This document shows, one piece after another, positions 31,295 to 41,814 of a stretch of DNA of 64,000 nt. The stretch is from positions 1-64,000 of the forward strand of contig NZ_FPAF01000015.1 in assembly GCF_900116295.1 (NCBI RefSeq), read 5' to 3'. A program made the translations under genes and the position numbers. Origin of the DNA: Bacillus sp. 103mf. GTDB taxonomy: Bacteria; Bacillota; Bacilli; Bacillales; Bacillaceae_G. The notes beneath the pieces are model-generated. The model did no database searches and had not been told where the DNA came from. It was given only the letters and a program-made list of their open reading frames with translations. Every line of letters begins with the position of its first letter. The stretch's first letter is position 1.

Positions 31295-33841
31295 CTATTT
31301 TTGTCGTAACCTTCTTACCTGTACAAAAGTAAATAATATAGTAAGGATGATGCTTACACCAGAAATCATCATACCAAGTTTTAATCCTGGAGAATAGTAA
31401 GTAAGCATAACTTCATGATTACCAGCTTCCGCCTTCACTCCTAACAACCCATCCATGACCGCTGTTGTAGGCTGCTCTTTCCCGTCGATTGTAACTGACC
31501 AACCGGCATCATAAGGAATCGGGAATACAAATGTAGCATCATTCTTTAATGCAATTTTTCCTTTAACCATTTTTCCTTGGTTTTCAGTAACCTTCATACT
31601 GCTTTTTTGTAATGCTTTTATTGTCTCATTAAATTTGTCTATGTCTAATCCATAGAACTGTAATCCTTTTAACGAAAAGATATCTTCATTTTCAACCTTG
31701 ATCTTCATCGTTGTAATCCCATTTTTTGGGAAATACCCAAAATCAATTAAAGTTTTTTCAATATCTGGCGGTAAATAAGATGGATACTTTTCATTCACCA
31801 TAATTTCTTTCCAATTTTCAATCCCTGTAGCTAATCCGTATAATTGAACCTCTTTTGGTATATTTACTTGAATCGTAATATATCCCGGGTTTTCCTTATT
31901 AACTCGTTCATATTTTCCTTCTTGTCCTGAAATAGCAGCCATATTTTCCAATGAAATTTTTGGATCTTCTAGCTTTTTAAACAGCGTTCCTTTTTTTATA
32001 TTAATCAATTTTTCCTGGAAAACAAAAGGATTTTCTTCTTTTTTAGAAGGTATATGTTCGATTGGATAACCAAATGGAATCATATTGTTATTCTTAAATA
32101 CATTAGCAAAGCCAAATTGATTTATTTTTTCATGTCCATATTTCGGTACGATGCCTTCTTCAATTTTATATCCAATTTTTAAAATCGCATCCATGAGCAA
32201 CGTGTCACCATGGTTATTGGCTACTAAAAAGTCTGGAGACGTTGAATAGCCCGTTAGCTTTAAAAAGCGATGAAATGATCCGTTTGCCATCGAGTTAAAT
32301 GTTTGGAAAGAAGGATAATTATATTGTAATGAATCATTTAGCGTTCGATAATATTTAGTACTTACACGATAATGCTCTGCATTGATTTCATTTACATATT
32401 GAATAGCTTGTTTCGCATCTTTGTTCAATTCGTACTCATCACGCTTTGTATAAGCCATTTCTTTATGCAATCCATAAATATATTTTCTTGTATTAAACCC
32501 TATGTCACATACTAAACATAGAAGCAATAATCCTGTCGTTATTTTTGTTAATGATGGTTTCATCATGCGAATATGCAATACGACCACGATAAAAGTAATA
32601 AGGATAGCGTTTATAAGCAGTGTCTTACTATGAACTACTTCATAATGTTTCACTGACAATGCATACAATAAAATCAAATGGATAATATAACCAATCCATA
32701 ACGGCAATACATCTTTTCGACTGATATGTTGAAATACTCTCGCTGCCATAAAAACAGCTAACATTACAAAGACAAACGCAAAACGATATGGATATGCATT
32801 CGGCCACTTATTTCCATGCCACGCTAAATTTAAAAATGGAATTGCAAAACTACAAATTAAGAACAAAAATACAGCTATAGATAAGAATTTTTCTCGTTTA
32901 TTAATTCCTTTATTAACAAAGTATAAAGGTAATAATACGAGTACTAATATAGATGCATATACGTTCGGAATACCAAATAAACTTGAATCATACCCACCAG
33001 ATAATAACTTCCAATAGAAAAGAAGTAAATCTAGCTTCCATTCTAATTTGAACTCCGTTGAACCGATACTATATGGGTTACTCTTTAACGCTTCAAGAGT
33101 TGGAAGAATAATCACCGCTCCTATGCCAGCAGCTAATCCCGTTCCGAGGCAGAAAAGAAGAAAATATTTTCCCCACGTTTTTATGGCCCGAAACTCATAT
33201 TGTGTAAAGAGTCGAATCATAAAATAAAGGAATGTAAAAATCCCAAACATAAAGGAAATGTAGAAATTTGCGATAAACATAATTGCTAACGAAAACGTAA
33301 AGAAAATAATCTTTTTATCTCGTAAAAGTTTTTCAACTCCTATTAAAACGACAGGTAGAAATACAATACCATCTAGCCACATTACATGAAACGAATAGGC
33401 CATAACAAAGCCTGATAATGCATAAGCTGTTGAAAATAATAACAACCCTTTATGCTGCTTTCCTATCACATAACGTAAAAACAAGCCGCATGTTACTCCT
33501 GCAAACCCTACTTTTAAAAGCGTAATAAGAAAAATAAATTCTGGAAGGTTTGCTTTATTAAAGAAGAAAAGAAGAAGAGAAAACGGACTTGATAAATAAT
33601 AAGCAAATGTTCCAATAAAGTTAAGTCCCCCGCCTAACTCCATTGTATATTGTAAACTCTTTCCTTCTGTAAATACGCTATGTAAATAAGAATAAAATTG
33701 AACATATTGTGTGCTTAAATCACTAATTAATACTGAATAATTCCCAAACGGATACATACCAAATATAGCATAACTTAAAAGCAATATCCCAAACGGAATG
33801 AAAAAGAACAGTACGCCATATAACCCTCTTAATTGTTTCAT
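31295..33841 (-). CDS. YfhO-family GT-C glycosyltransferase, copy 1
   Basis: An 848-residue membrane protein. The first ~440 residues hold about twelve to thirteen helices with the family start PFGNYSVLISDLSTQYVQFYSY. A long extracytoplasmic C-terminal region (~450-810) is followed by one last helix. YfhO proteins transfer sugars from undecaprenyl phosphate to lipoteichoic acid in Listeria (GtlB) and B. subtilis (with CsbB and GtcA). The adjacent CsbB- and GtcA-like genes support that role. It is a tandem paralogue of the next gene. The ATG is preceded by AGGAGCATAA. Confidence 0.88.
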   Translation of the reverse strand: MKQLRGLYGVLFFFIPFGILLLSYAIFGMYPFGNYSVLISDLSTQYVQFYSYLHSVFTEGKSLQYTMELGGGLNFIGTFAYYLSSPFSLLLFFFNKANLPEFIFLITLLKVGFAGVTCGLFLRYVIGKQHKGLLLFSTAYALSGFVMAYSFHVMWLDGIVFLPVVLIGVEKLLRDKKIIFFTFSLAIMFIANFYISFMFGIFTFLYFMIRLFTQYEFRAIKTWGKYFLLFCLGTGLAAGIGAVIILPTLEALKSNPYSIGSTEFKLEWKLDLLLFYWKLLSGGYDSSLFGIPNVYASILVLVLLPLYFVNKGINKREKFLSIAVFLFLICSFAIPFLNLAWHGNKWPNAYPYRFAFVFVMLAVFMAARVFQHISRKDVLPLWIGYIIHLILLYALSVKHYEVVHSKTLLINAILITFIVVVLHIRMMKPSLTKITTGLLLLCLVCDIGFNTRKYIYGLHKEMAYTKRDEYELNKDAKQAIQYVNEINAEHYRVSTKYYRTLNDSLQYNYPSFQTFNSMANGSFHRFLKLTGYSTSPDFLVANNHGDTLLMDAILKIGYKIEEGIVPKYGHEKINQFGFANVFKNNNMIPFGYPIEHIPSKKEENPFVFQEKLINIKKGTLFKKLEDPKISLENMAAISGQEGKYERVNKENPGYITIQVNIPKEVQLYGLATGIENWKEIMVNEKYPSYLPPDIEKTLIDFGYFPKNGITTMKIKVENEDIFSLKGLQFYGLDIDKFNETIKALQKSSMKVTENQGKMVKGKIALKNDATFVFPIPYDAGWSVTIDGKEQPTTAVMDGLLGVKAEAGNHEVMLTYYSPGLKLGMMISGVSIILTILFTFVQVRRLRQK

Positions 33842-33916
33842 TATTTTATGCTCCTGTTTTATTTTTTTTGCATACTTGCTATTTTCTCATATTAATGAAT
33901 ATTTGTAAAAAAAAAC

Positions 33917-33956
33917 CTTTCTAAACAGGTTCTGTTACCCCTGCTTAGAAAGGATT
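33917..33956 (-). terminator. Hairpin between the two YfhO genes
   Basis: Arms CCTTTCTAAACAGG and CCTGCTTAGAAAGG, with an A-run at the plus-strand left side that reads as U on the minus strand (33908-33916). It is likely to end or thin transcription between copy 2 and copy 1. Confidence 0.7.
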
Positions 33957-33966
33957 CTCTTTCACA

Positions 33967-36663
33967 TTACTTCCTCTTCTTTGACACGATAAAACAAAGA
34001 ACAATCGCTGCCAATAAGCTAATAACAGAAACGATGACCCCTACTACAAATCCAGGGGATGTATACTTCAATTCAATTGTATGTGTTCCTTTTGGTAGTT
34101 CTACTCCAAGAAATGCATCATTTAATTTCAGTACTTTACCATCTTTTCCATCAATTTTTACTTTCCATCCTTTATCATATGGGATAGATAAGAAAAGGAG
34201 ATTATCTTGCTTTACATCAATCTTCCCTTGAACACTACGACCCGTATAGTTTGTGACGTTCAATGGTTGTTGTTTTAATTCATTCACACGTTTTTCAAAT
34301 GTATCTATGTCAAGTCCATAGAACAACTGCTGATCTAATTCAACGGAATGACGTTTTACCGTCACTTCTACTTCTACTTTTTCATTTTCAAAATAGCCTA
34401 AATCAAGAATACCATTGTTCCAATAATAAGATGGATAATCAGACACGTCGCTGTCTGGTCCCTCACCGATTGTTTTACCTAATGTTTTTCCATTTACGTA
34501 AACCTTTGTTACACCAGTTGGTTCCACACGTAATTTTGTATATAACTGTTGTTTTCCTTTAACATCAAACACGTATTTAATACTTGCTGTCTTATCATCT
34601 TGCTCTTTGACTAACTGGATTGGTTTTTGATTTGTAAGAGCCGCTTTTTTCTTCTCAGCAGCAAGTTGCTTTTTACTTTTTTCTTCATCTGCTACTGCCA
34701 AGTTATTATATTGAACAGAAATTGGTTCAAGCGGTTTATAATAGCTTACACGTTGTCCATTTAACTTGCCAATTAGTTTATTTTGCTCTTCAAATGAGTT
34801 TGTATAGTTGGTTTTTTCAACCTTTAATTTCTCTTTTCCTTTTGTATCAAACTCATCTTTATTGACCATATATCCAAACGGAAGGGCATTTGTATTCTCA
34901 TATACGGAAATATCGCCGACATTATCGACTTTTTCAAAACCATATTTATTTAACGGACGATCTGAAATCATATACTTCATACCAAATAAGGCATCAGTTG
35001 AAACAATTCCTTTGCCGTTTTGCAAAATTAATGCATCCAAATAACCATAACCTAAATCTTGCATATATAAATTCAAATGCCCATTTGCAACAGAGTTGAA
35101 ATGAGTAAGTCCTTTATATCCAAAGCGCATCGCATCATTCCAAGTTCTTCCCATTGTTGTTTCCATGCGATATAGCCCTTTGTCTTTTTCAGCTACTTTT
35201 TGAATTGTTTCTTCATATCCCGGATATGGAGATGCATATTCTTGACGATTAATGTAGCCATATTCATAGCCCATTAACTTAATCATATATACTGTGTTAA
35301 GTGCAGCATCTAGTCCAACTACAGCTACTAATGCGAAAGATACCAATGCTTTGTTCTTTTTCACTCGAACTTTTGCGTATAGTAACAGCGCATATACAAC
35401 AACGAAAAAGATGTTTGCCATCATTTTATTGGATTGCATATAAGAAGGTGCTACTTTTCCAAGTAAAACAATCATAAATAGGTTAAAGAAAACGACTTTT
35501 TTCAATGCAGGTAATAATTCTTCTCCGAATACCATAAACGTTCGAACAGCCACATAAATCAGTGAGAATGACAATACAAACGAATAACGATATGGGAAGT
35601 TTGTTGGCGGTTCAAAGCCATGCCAAGCAATATTTAAAAATGGTATTTCAAAAGAAAGAACGATAAAGAGCATCACTGCCCCGTATACAATTTTTTCTTT
35701 TAATGCAATTTTCTTTGTTACAAAGAACAATGGAACAAGTAACAGTGTCAATACACCAGCATACACGTTTGGCATTCCATTAACCGTTGTATCGGTAATT
35801 CCATTAAAGAAGCGACTATAAAAATCAAATGGGTCGAAATTAAACGCTGTAGAAAATGGAAGTTTCGTACGTTCTGCAAAGTTACTCTTTAAGTCCATAT
35901 ACGTCGGTAGTATAATAAATGCCGCCATTCCAGCTGCTAAACCTGTTCCAATGCAGAACCATACAAACTTTTGCATAAATTGCTTTACATTACGAACGTC
36001 ATAAAGGACACAGAAACGCGCCACAAAGTAAATAAATGTAAAGATCCCTACCATATAAGAAATATAGAAGTTTGTAATAAACGTAAGAGCTAAACTAAAA
36101 ATAAACAATCCGTATTTTTTAGTTGTCAACAACTTCTCAATTCCAAGCATAATGAGCGGAAGCAAATAAATTGCATCCAACCACATAACGCAGAAGGAAT
36201 AGACTGTTACAAATGACATTAATGCATAAAAAGTTGAGAATAATGCGATTGTAATCTCACGACGCTTCATCATATGACTTAAATAATGTGTCATTGTCAC
36301 ACCAGCTAATCCAACTTTCAATAATGTCATAACCATAATTGCTTCTGGAATATGAGCACGATCAAAAAAGAGAATTAAAATAGAAAACGGGCTTGCTAAA
36401 TAGTAGGCAAATACGCCAAGAAAATTTAGTCCCATTCCGCCTTCCCAACTATAAAAAATGCTTTTTCCATTTTTCATAACATCATATAAATATGTGTAAA
36501 ACTGTACATACTGTGTGTGCAAATCAGTAATAAGAATTGATTTTTGTCCAAATGGAGCAATACCAATCAGTATAAACATTACACCATAAATAGAAAACGG
36601 AAGGAAAAAAGCTAATGCATATAAAAATTTCTTTTTCTTAAATAAATCCAACAGTTGTTGCAT
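33967..36663 (-). CDS. YfhO-family GT-C glycosyltransferase, copy 2
   Basis: An 898-residue paralogue of the preceding gene with the same layout: SILITDLHTQYVQFYTYLYD near the N-terminus, a dozen helices, a large outward C-terminal domain (~460-870) and a final helix before the basic end SKKRK. I use ATG 36663 because GGGGGAG lies just upstream; an in-frame ATG at 36723 has no site. The outward domain has a Lys/Ala/Gln-rich insert (~660-690, EEKSKKQLAAEKKKAALTNQ) that copy 1 lacks, which suggests a different acceptor. A short intergenic hairpin (CTTTCTAAACAGG...CCTGCTTAGAAAG, ~33917-33955) separates the two copies. Confidence 0.88.
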   Translation of the reverse strand: MQQLLDLFKKKKFLYALAFFLPFSIYGVMFILIGIAPFGQKSILITDLHTQYVQFYTYLYDVMKNGKSIFYSWEGGMGLNFLGVFAYYLASPFSILILFFDRAHIPEAIMVMTLLKVGLAGVTMTHYLSHMMKRREITIALFSTFYALMSFVTVYSFCVMWLDAIYLLPLIMLGIEKLLTTKKYGLFIFSLALTFITNFYISYMVGIFTFIYFVARFCVLYDVRNVKQFMQKFVWFCIGTGLAAGMAAFIILPTYMDLKSNFAERTKLPFSTAFNFDPFDFYSRFFNGITDTTVNGMPNVYAGVLTLLLVPLFFVTKKIALKEKIVYGAVMLFIVLSFEIPFLNIAWHGFEPPTNFPYRYSFVLSFSLIYVAVRTFMVFGEELLPALKKVVFFNLFMIVLLGKVAPSYMQSNKMMANIFFVVVYALLLYAKVRVKKNKALVSFALVAVVGLDAALNTVYMIKLMGYEYGYINRQEYASPYPGYEETIQKVAEKDKGLYRMETTMGRTWNDAMRFGYKGLTHFNSVANGHLNLYMQDLGYGYLDALILQNGKGIVSTDALFGMKYMISDRPLNKYGFEKVDNVGDISVYENTNALPFGYMVNKDEFDTKGKEKLKVEKTNYTNSFEEQNKLIGKLNGQRVSYYKPLEPISVQYNNLAVADEEKSKKQLAAEKKKAALTNQKPIQLVKEQDDKTASIKYVFDVKGKQQLYTKLRVEPTGVTKVYVNGKTLGKTIGEGPDSDVSDYPSYYWNNGILDLGYFENEKVEVEVTVKRHSVELDQQLFYGLDIDTFEKRVNELKQQPLNVTNYTGRSVQGKIDVKQDNLLFLSIPYDKGWKVKIDGKDGKVLKLNDAFLGVELPKGTHTIELKYTSPGFVVGVIVSVISLLAAIVLCFIVSKKRK

Positions 36664-36743
36664 TATACTCCCCCATATCATTCCTAGTTCGAAAATATAT
36701 GTATAAAAAACAATAGCCGGCATAAAGCCAAGCTATTTGTTTT

Positions 36744-37166
36744 TTATGCATTTTGGCCTTGTTTCACTTCGACCTTCTTTTTGAAAATTATATATTTACT
36801 TGCAAAATAGTTAACAATTACAACAATAACATTCGCGATGATTTTTGATACTAAATCATTGATACCTAACCATTCGATTAATACAATCATGGAGAAAATA
36901 TCGATGAAGTACGATAAAACGCGAAATCCCATAAAATAGAAAAATTCTTTCATCGCATGGGCAAAGCTTGTTGGTTGACTTTTAAATACGTACTTTTTAT
37001 TTGTAACATACGCAAACAACACAGATATAATCCATGCGATTGTCGTAGCAACTTTGTAATCCATTCCAACTAAAGTTGCACAAACATAATACGTAACTAT
37101 ATTAACTAACGTCGTTAAACCGCCAAAAAGCAAATAGTTAAAGATTTCCTTCATTCTGTTATTCAC
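36744..37166 (-). CDS. gtcA: GtrA/GtcA-family flippase
   Basis: A 140-residue protein with four membrane helices and the GtrA family pattern (YLLFGGLTTLVNIVTYYVC, the loop VTNKKYVFKS, and VIVNYFASKYIIFKKK). GtcA-like proteins are thought to flip undecaprenyl-phosphate-linked sugars to the outside for teichoic acid glycosylation. It lies 12 bases after the GT2 gene and 81 bases before YfhO copy 2, so GT2-gtcA-yfhO reads as one operon. ATG 37166 follows GGGGATTAAAA. Confidence 0.9.
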   Translation of the reverse strand: MNNRMKEIFNYLLFGGLTTLVNIVTYYVCATLVGMDYKVATTIAWIISVLFAYVTNKKYVFKSQPTSFAHAMKEFFYFMGFRVLSYFIDIFSMIVLIEWLGINDLVSKIIANVIVVIVNYFASKYIIFKKKVEVKQGQNA

Positions 37167-37178
37167 GTTTTTAATCCC

Positions 37179-38183
37179 CTAACGATTTGATTTTACTTTA
37201 TGGTCTTCTACGCGATATAACTTTGCTGTCGGCTTTTCATCCAAATTTGTTACTTTATCATCGTTATACTCATCTACAAAGTATAGTGGACGATTTTTCG
37301 TTTCGTTAAAGATACGACCTAAATACTCACCGATGATTCCAATTGAAATCAACTGTACTCCACCAAGGAATAAAATCGCTGTCATCATTGATGGATATCC
37401 AGTTACGGACTCACCATACATCATCGTTTTAATAATGATCCAAAGCATATAACAAAACGCACCAAATGATACGGTGAATCCTAAGAAGGATGCAAGACGT
37501 AATGGAAACGTTGTAAAGGATGTGATTCCTTCAATTGCTAAATCCATTAGCTTAAAGTAGTTCCATTTCGTTTCACCAGCTGCGCGTGGATCGCGGTCGA
37601 ATAAAATTTCTTTCTTATTGTATCCAATCCAACTGAACATTCCTTTTGTATAACGCTGTGTTTCACGAATTTGCTTTAATGCTTCCACGCAGCGTCTATC
37701 CAATAAGCGAAAATCTCCTGTATTTTCTTGAATTGGGATTCTTGTTGTTTTCTTTAATAGGCTATAGAATTTTCCAGCTGTCCATTTCTTCGCCCAAGAT
37801 TCTCCTGCACGAGAACGTCTTTTTGCATAAACATCATCATAGCCTTGCTCCCAATATTGAATCATGTCTGGGATTAATTCTGGCGGGTCTTGTAAATCAG
37901 CATCAATAATGATAACTGCATCTCCCATCGCATGATCAAGTCCTGCGATCATCGCTGTCTCTTTACCAAAGTTACGAGATAAGTCTACATAAGAAATGCG
38001 TTTATCGCGTACTCGAAACTCTTTGATCATATTTAATGTATTATCTTTACTTCCATCATTCACAAATAAAATCTCAAAGTTGTAGTTTGGCACCGACTCA
38101 ATTACGCCCGTCAACCGGCTATACAGCTGATCTAACACTTCTTCTTCATTATATGCCGGTACTAAAATTGTAATGGTCTTCAA
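37179..38183 (-). CDS. GT2 undecaprenyl-phosphate glycosyltransferase (CsbB/GtrB type)
   Basis: A 334-residue enzyme with an N-terminal GT-A domain (ITILVPAYNEEEV, metal-binding VIIIDADLQDPPELI, GDFRLLDRRCVEAL, RFTKGM-like RYTKGMFSWIGY) and two C-terminal membrane helices. It makes a lipid-linked sugar on the cytosolic face, probably Und-P-GlcNAc or Und-P-Glc. The likely start is TTG 38183 with AAAGGGG seven bases upstream; an in-frame ATG at 38207 lies before that site. It leads the GT2-gtcA-yfhO set. Confidence 0.9.
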   Translation of the reverse strand: MKTITILVPAYNEEEVLDQLYSRLTGVIESVPNYNFEILFVNDGSKDNTLNMIKEFRVRDKRISYVDLSRNFGKETAMIAGLDHAMGDAVIIIDADLQDPPELIPDMIQYWEQGYDDVYAKRRSRAGESWAKKWTAGKFYSLLKKTTRIPIQENTGDFRLLDRRCVEALKQIRETQRYTKGMFSWIGYNKKEILFDRDPRAAGETKWNYFKLMDLAIEGITSFTTFPLRLASFLGFTVSFGAFCYMLWIIIKTMMYGESVTGYPSMMTAILFLGGVQLISIGIIGEYLGRIFNETKNRPLYFVDEYNDDKVTNLDEKPTAKLYRVEDHKVKSNR

Positions 38184-38238
38184 AGAAGGTACCCCTTTCT
38201 TTTTCAAATTTTCTCAGTAAAGAACAATTTATAAGCAC

Positions 38239-38306
38239 AGATTAGACATAGTAAATTGGATGTTTCCCTTAGAATACCTCATTCTCCAATTCACTATGTC
38301 TAATCT
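38239..38306 (-). other. Long imperfect inverted repeat between gtaB and the GT2 gene
   Basis: Two 22-base arms (AGATTAGACATAGTAAATTG.. at 38239-38260 and its complement at 38285-38306) with one mismatch and a 24-base loop. No U-run follows on either strand, so a simple terminator is unlikely. It fills the 140-base gap between gtaB and the GT2 gene, and may be an RNA processing or stabilising hairpin or a small mobile repeat. Confidence 0.6.
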
Positions 38307-38323
38307 TACACATCTATCAATAA

Positions 38324-39208
38324 TTAATTTTTAACCGCTTGTTCTTGTACAAGTTTTTGCATAATTTGTAGTAAATCTTCTTTTAATTCGTCATGTTGCA
38401 GCGCCATTTCAATTGTTGTTTGAATAAAGCCAAGCTTTTCACCAACATCATAACGTGTTCCTTCAAAATCGTAAGCGAATACGCGTTGAATTTCATTTAG
38501 ATTTTGAATTGCATCCGTTAATTGAATTTCACCGCCAGCACCGATATGTTGCTCTTCTAAGAAGCGGAAGATTTCAGGTGTTAAGATATAACGACCCATA
38601 ATCGCTAAATTTGAAGGTGCTGTACCTTGTGCTGGTTTTTCAACAAATTGTTTTACTTGATAACGACGACCATCTTTTTCTAATGGATCAATAATACCGT
38701 AGCGATGTGTTTCATTTTCTGAAACTGTTTGTACACCAATTACAGATGACAATGTTTTTTCATACTCATCGATCAATTGTTTTAAGCAAGGTGTTTCTGC
38801 TTGCACAATATCGTCTCCAAGTAATACAGCAAACGGCTCATCACCAATGAATTTGCGCGCACACCATACTGCATGTCCTAAACCTTTTGGTTCTTTTTGA
38901 CGGATATAGTGAATATCAACCATTTTAGAAGATGCTTGTACTCTTTCAAGCAACTCATACTTTTTCTTCTCTAATAAATTTTGCTCTAATTCAAAAGCAT
39001 TATCGAAATGATCTTCAATTGCACGTTTTCCTTTACCTGTAACAATAATAATATCTTCAATACCGGCAGCTACTGCTTCTTCAACGATATATTGAATTGT
39101 TGGTTTATCAACAATCGGTAACATTTCCTTTGGCATTGCCTTCGTTGCTGGTAAAAAACGTGTTCCAAGACCAGCAGCAGGAATAATAGCTTTTCTTACT
39201 TTTTTCAT
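38324..39208 (-). CDS. gtaB: UTP-glucose-1-phosphate uridylyltransferase
   Basis: A 294-residue enzyme making UDP-glucose from UTP and glucose 1-phosphate. The N-terminal nucleotide-binding signature is [20 protein letters not shown], with [29 protein letters not shown] and VEKP motifs. UDP-glucose feeds glycolipid anchors, teichoic acid glycosylation and capsule. It lies upstream of the GT2-gtcA-yfhO genes and near pgcA, on the same strand. AAAGAGGTTGT precedes the ATG. Confidence 0.96.
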   Translation of the reverse strand: MKKVRKAIIPAAGLGTRFLPATKAMPKEMLPIVDKPTIQYIVEEAVAAGIEDIIIVTGKGKRAIEDHFDNAFELEQNLLEKKKYELLERVQASSKMVDIHYIRQKEPKGLGHAVWCARKFIGDEPFAVLLGDDIVQAETPCLKQLIDEYEKTLSSVIGVQTVSENETHRYGIIDPLEKDGRRYQVKQFVEKPAQGTAPSNLAIMGRYILTPEIFRFLEEQHIGAGGEIQLTDAIQNLNEIQRVFAYDFEGTRYDVGEKLGFIQTTIEMALQHDELKEDLLQIMQKLVQEQAVKN

Positions 39209-39550
39209 GTTTACAACCTCTTTCTTTATTGGTTTTACATGGCGAACATTTTTTATTTCCTATCAGTTAATTTATCCTACACAAGATAAATTTATTGTAC
39301 AAAGCACACTTAGTTATAGAGAAAATAATATGAAGAACCTCATCATATTAATTCTCATATTGTCTCTCTCTCTAGGAATCTTACAACCTTTTTCCTTTGT
39401 AATATTCCCTTTTTTTATGACAAAGTGACATTCCCTACAAATTTTACATGATTGTCTCTTCATTAGTCAAGGTTTCCTCAAACTTGTCATAAATTTATAA
39501 CTTAATAATACTCCTCTTTTATGAATAAAATGTCATATCAAGCCCTACTG

Positions 39551-39848
39551 TATAAATCCATTTTAACTTTCCGACATCTTGTCTAGCTCCAGCGGCTAGA
39601 ACAGTCGGTGGCTTCACGTCTTCCGCCGAGGCAAAAAGCGCCTCTATGTCAGAAGCTCCATCCCCCTCTTGTTCTGAGCGAGCCGCTTCCGCTTTTCTTT
39701 GTAAGTCTCTGCTACGCAGAATACACCATGACCTCTACTTGCTTTCTCCTTTTGTTTTGAACCTTGCATGTGACAGGAAAACGCCCTGACCGTTTCTATG
39801 CGTGGCCAGATGTCCTCCTAAAAAGAAAGGGGTTTCATGTTGTTGTTT
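39551..39848 (+). repeat. Family B repeat, copy 4, split by a family C element
   Basis: The B left end (TATAAATCCATTTTAACTTT CCGACAT) stops at 39577. An inverted C element occupies 39578-39700 (CTTGTCTAGCTCCAGCGGCT to GCGAGCCGCTTCCGCTTTTC). B resumes at TAAGTCTCTGCTACGCAGAA and continues to AAAGAAAGGGGTTTCATGTT. Unsplit copies at 53252 and 61570 read GACATATAAGT across this point, so C was inserted into B. Confidence 0.8.
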
Positions 39849-39902
39849 ACTTATATGAATGTCCATAAAATAGATTTGCCTGATACATCTCCTTTACAAA
39901 AT

Positions 39903-39930
39903 AAAAAAAGGGATTTCTCCCTTTTTTTAT
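39903..39930 (-). terminator. Terminator of pgcA
   Basis: Arms AAAAAAAGGGA / TCCCTTTTTTT with a short loop, just past the pgcA stop codon on the minus strand. The A tract reads as U. Confidence 0.85.
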
Positions 39931-41654
39931 TTTACTCGATTCATAATATCTTCTTTAATCGCTTCAAGCTTCTCTTCACTACGCTGCAAGGAATCTCCTT
40001 GTACACCGAAGTAAAACTTAATCTTTGGCTCTGTTCCAGATGGACGTAGGCAGAACCAAGATCCATCTGCCAAATAATACTTTAATACATTTGATTTTGG
40101 TAATTCAATTTCTTCTGTCACATTTTCTTTTACTTTTGTTCTAACGCTCGCTTTATAATCTTCTGCAATCGTTACTTCTAAATCTGCCACTTCTGTCGGT
40201 CTATTTTCACGGAACGATGTCATCATATTTTGAATTTGCTCTGCTCCGTCTTTTCCTTTTAACGTTAAGGAAACAAGTCCTTCACGGAAATATCCATACT
40301 TTTCAAATACTTCAAGTAAACCATCATATAATGTTTTGCCTTGCGCTTTATAATATGCGGCAACTTCACATGCAAATAATACAGATTGTACTGCATCTTT
40401 ATCACGGCAGAACGGGCGAATTAAATAACCGTAGCTTTCTTCATAACCGAACTGGAACTCATATTCTCCGCTCGCTTCATATTGCTTAATCTTCTCACCG
40501 ATAAATTTAAAGCCAGTTAACGTATCGATTGTATCAAGTCCATAAGATTTTGCGATTGTACGTCCTAATTCAGATGTAACGATTGTTTTTAATACAACAC
40601 CGTTTGCCTGTAAAATACCTTGTTCTTTCTTTTGTGATAATAAGTAATCCAGCATTAAAGCACCTGTTTGGTTTCCTGTTAATACTTGATACTCACCATC
40701 ATGATTGCGAACTGCTACACCAAGACGATCAGCATCTGGATCTGTTGCAATTAATACATCTGCATCAATTTCCTCACCGTATCGAATTGCCAATTCAAAC
40801 GCAGCATGTTCTTCTGGATTTGGTGATTTTACTGTTGAAAAGTCTGGATCTGGCTGTTCTTGTTCTTTTACAACAGTTACATTTTTAAATCCAACTGCCT
40901 CTAATCCGCGGCGAGCCGGAATATTAGATGTTCCGTGCAAAGGTGAGAAGACAATTTTTAAATCTTGTCCAACTTCCTTCACAAGCTCTTTATTAAGAAT
41001 AACTGTTTTTAATTGTTCTAAATATGCATCGTCAACTTCTTGACCGATGATCTGTAAGAGACCATTTTGTTTCAATTGCTCTACATCAGCAACCGCTACT
41101 GTCAATTCATCACTTACATTATTTACATACTGAATTAACTCATCTGCTTCTTTTGGAGGCAATTGTCCACCATCATCTCCGTACACTTTATAACCGTTAT
41201 ATTCCGGCGGGTTATGGCTTGCTGTAAGAACAATTCCACTGTACGTATGCAAATAACGTACTGCAAATGACAATTCTGGTGTTGGGCGTAGACTTTCAAA
41301 TACATATGTTTTAATGCCGTGAGCACCTAATGTTGCCGCTACTTCCATTGCAAACTCTGGAGACTTATGACGGGAATCATATGCAACAACAACGCCGCGT
41401 GCTTTTGCTTCTTCACCTTGATTTTCAATGAAACGAGCTAAACCTTCCGTCGCCTTACGAACAGTGTACACATTTAAACGATTTGTGCCGGCACCTAACT
41501 CTCCGCGCATACCACCTGTACCAAATTCTAAGTTTTTATAAAAACTATCTTCAATTTTCTTTTCATCACTTTGCATTGCTTCTAATTGCTGCTTTAGCTC
41601 TGCATCTAAATCTGCAAAGGAAATCCAGCGTTCATACTCTTTTTTCCATTCCAT
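39927..41654 (-). CDS. pgcA: Alpha-phosphoglucomutase
   Basis: A 575-residue alpha-D-phosphohexomutase that interconverts glucose 6-phosphate and glucose 1-phosphate. The phospho-serine loop is [20 protein letters not shown], the metal loop [12 protein letters not shown], the sugar loop GYEESYG and the phosphate-binding end [14 protein letters not shown]. Length and motifs match B. subtilis PgcA (YhxB). ATG 41654 has GAGAGGAGAAA upstream. It supplies glucose 1-phosphate to gtaB. Confidence 0.95.
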   Translation of the reverse strand: MEWKKEYERWISFADLDAELKQQLEAMQSDEKKIEDSFYKNLEFGTGGMRGELGAGTNRLNVYTVRKATEGLARFIENQGEEAKARGVVVAYDSRHKSPEFAMEVAATLGAHGIKTYVFESLRPTPELSFAVRYLHTYSGIVLTASHNPPEYNGYKVYGDDGGQLPPKEADELIQYVNNVSDELTVAVADVEQLKQNGLLQIIGQEVDDAYLEQLKTVILNKELVKEVGQDLKIVFSPLHGTSNIPARRGLEAVGFKNVTVVKEQEQPDPDFSTVKSPNPEEHAAFELAIRYGEEIDADVLIATDPDADRLGVAVRNHDGEYQVLTGNQTGALMLDYLLSQKKEQGILQANGVVLKTIVTSELGRTIAKSYGLDTIDTLTGFKFIGEKIKQYEASGEYEFQFGYEESYGYLIRPFCRDKDAVQSVLFACEVAAYYKAQGKTLYDGLLEVFEKYGYFREGLVSLTLKGKDGAEQIQNMMTSFRENRPTEVADLEVTIAEDYKASVRTKVKENVTEEIELPKSNVLKYYLADGSWFCLRPSGTEPKIKFYFGVQGDSLQRSEEKLEAIKEDIMNRVK

Positions 41655-41814
41655 GTTGTTTTCTCCTCTCAATCAGCATAGTTTCATTATATGAAAAAAA
41701 TTATGCTTCCCTCAATATTTTTTATTTTTTTACAACATTTAATTCCCTATTTATCGAGTGAAAGCACTGGCACACATCTAAAAAAGGATTGGCAAATGCC
41801 AATCCCCTCCTTAC

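Noticed and set aside
34263-34562. 99-codon frame opposite YfhO copy 2
   Set aside because: Shadow of the coding frame; His/Leu/Gln-rich composition typical of antisense translation.
39329-39427. 32-codon hydrophobic peptide frame (MKNLIILILILSLSLG...)
   Set aside because: Only a weak ribosome site, in the AT-rich leader region of gtaB; hydrophobic frames are expected by chance in T-rich DNA.
40583-41043. Antisense frames of 100-112 codons over pgcA
   Set aside because: They mirror the codon pattern of a clear phosphoglucomutase gene and have no ribosome sites.
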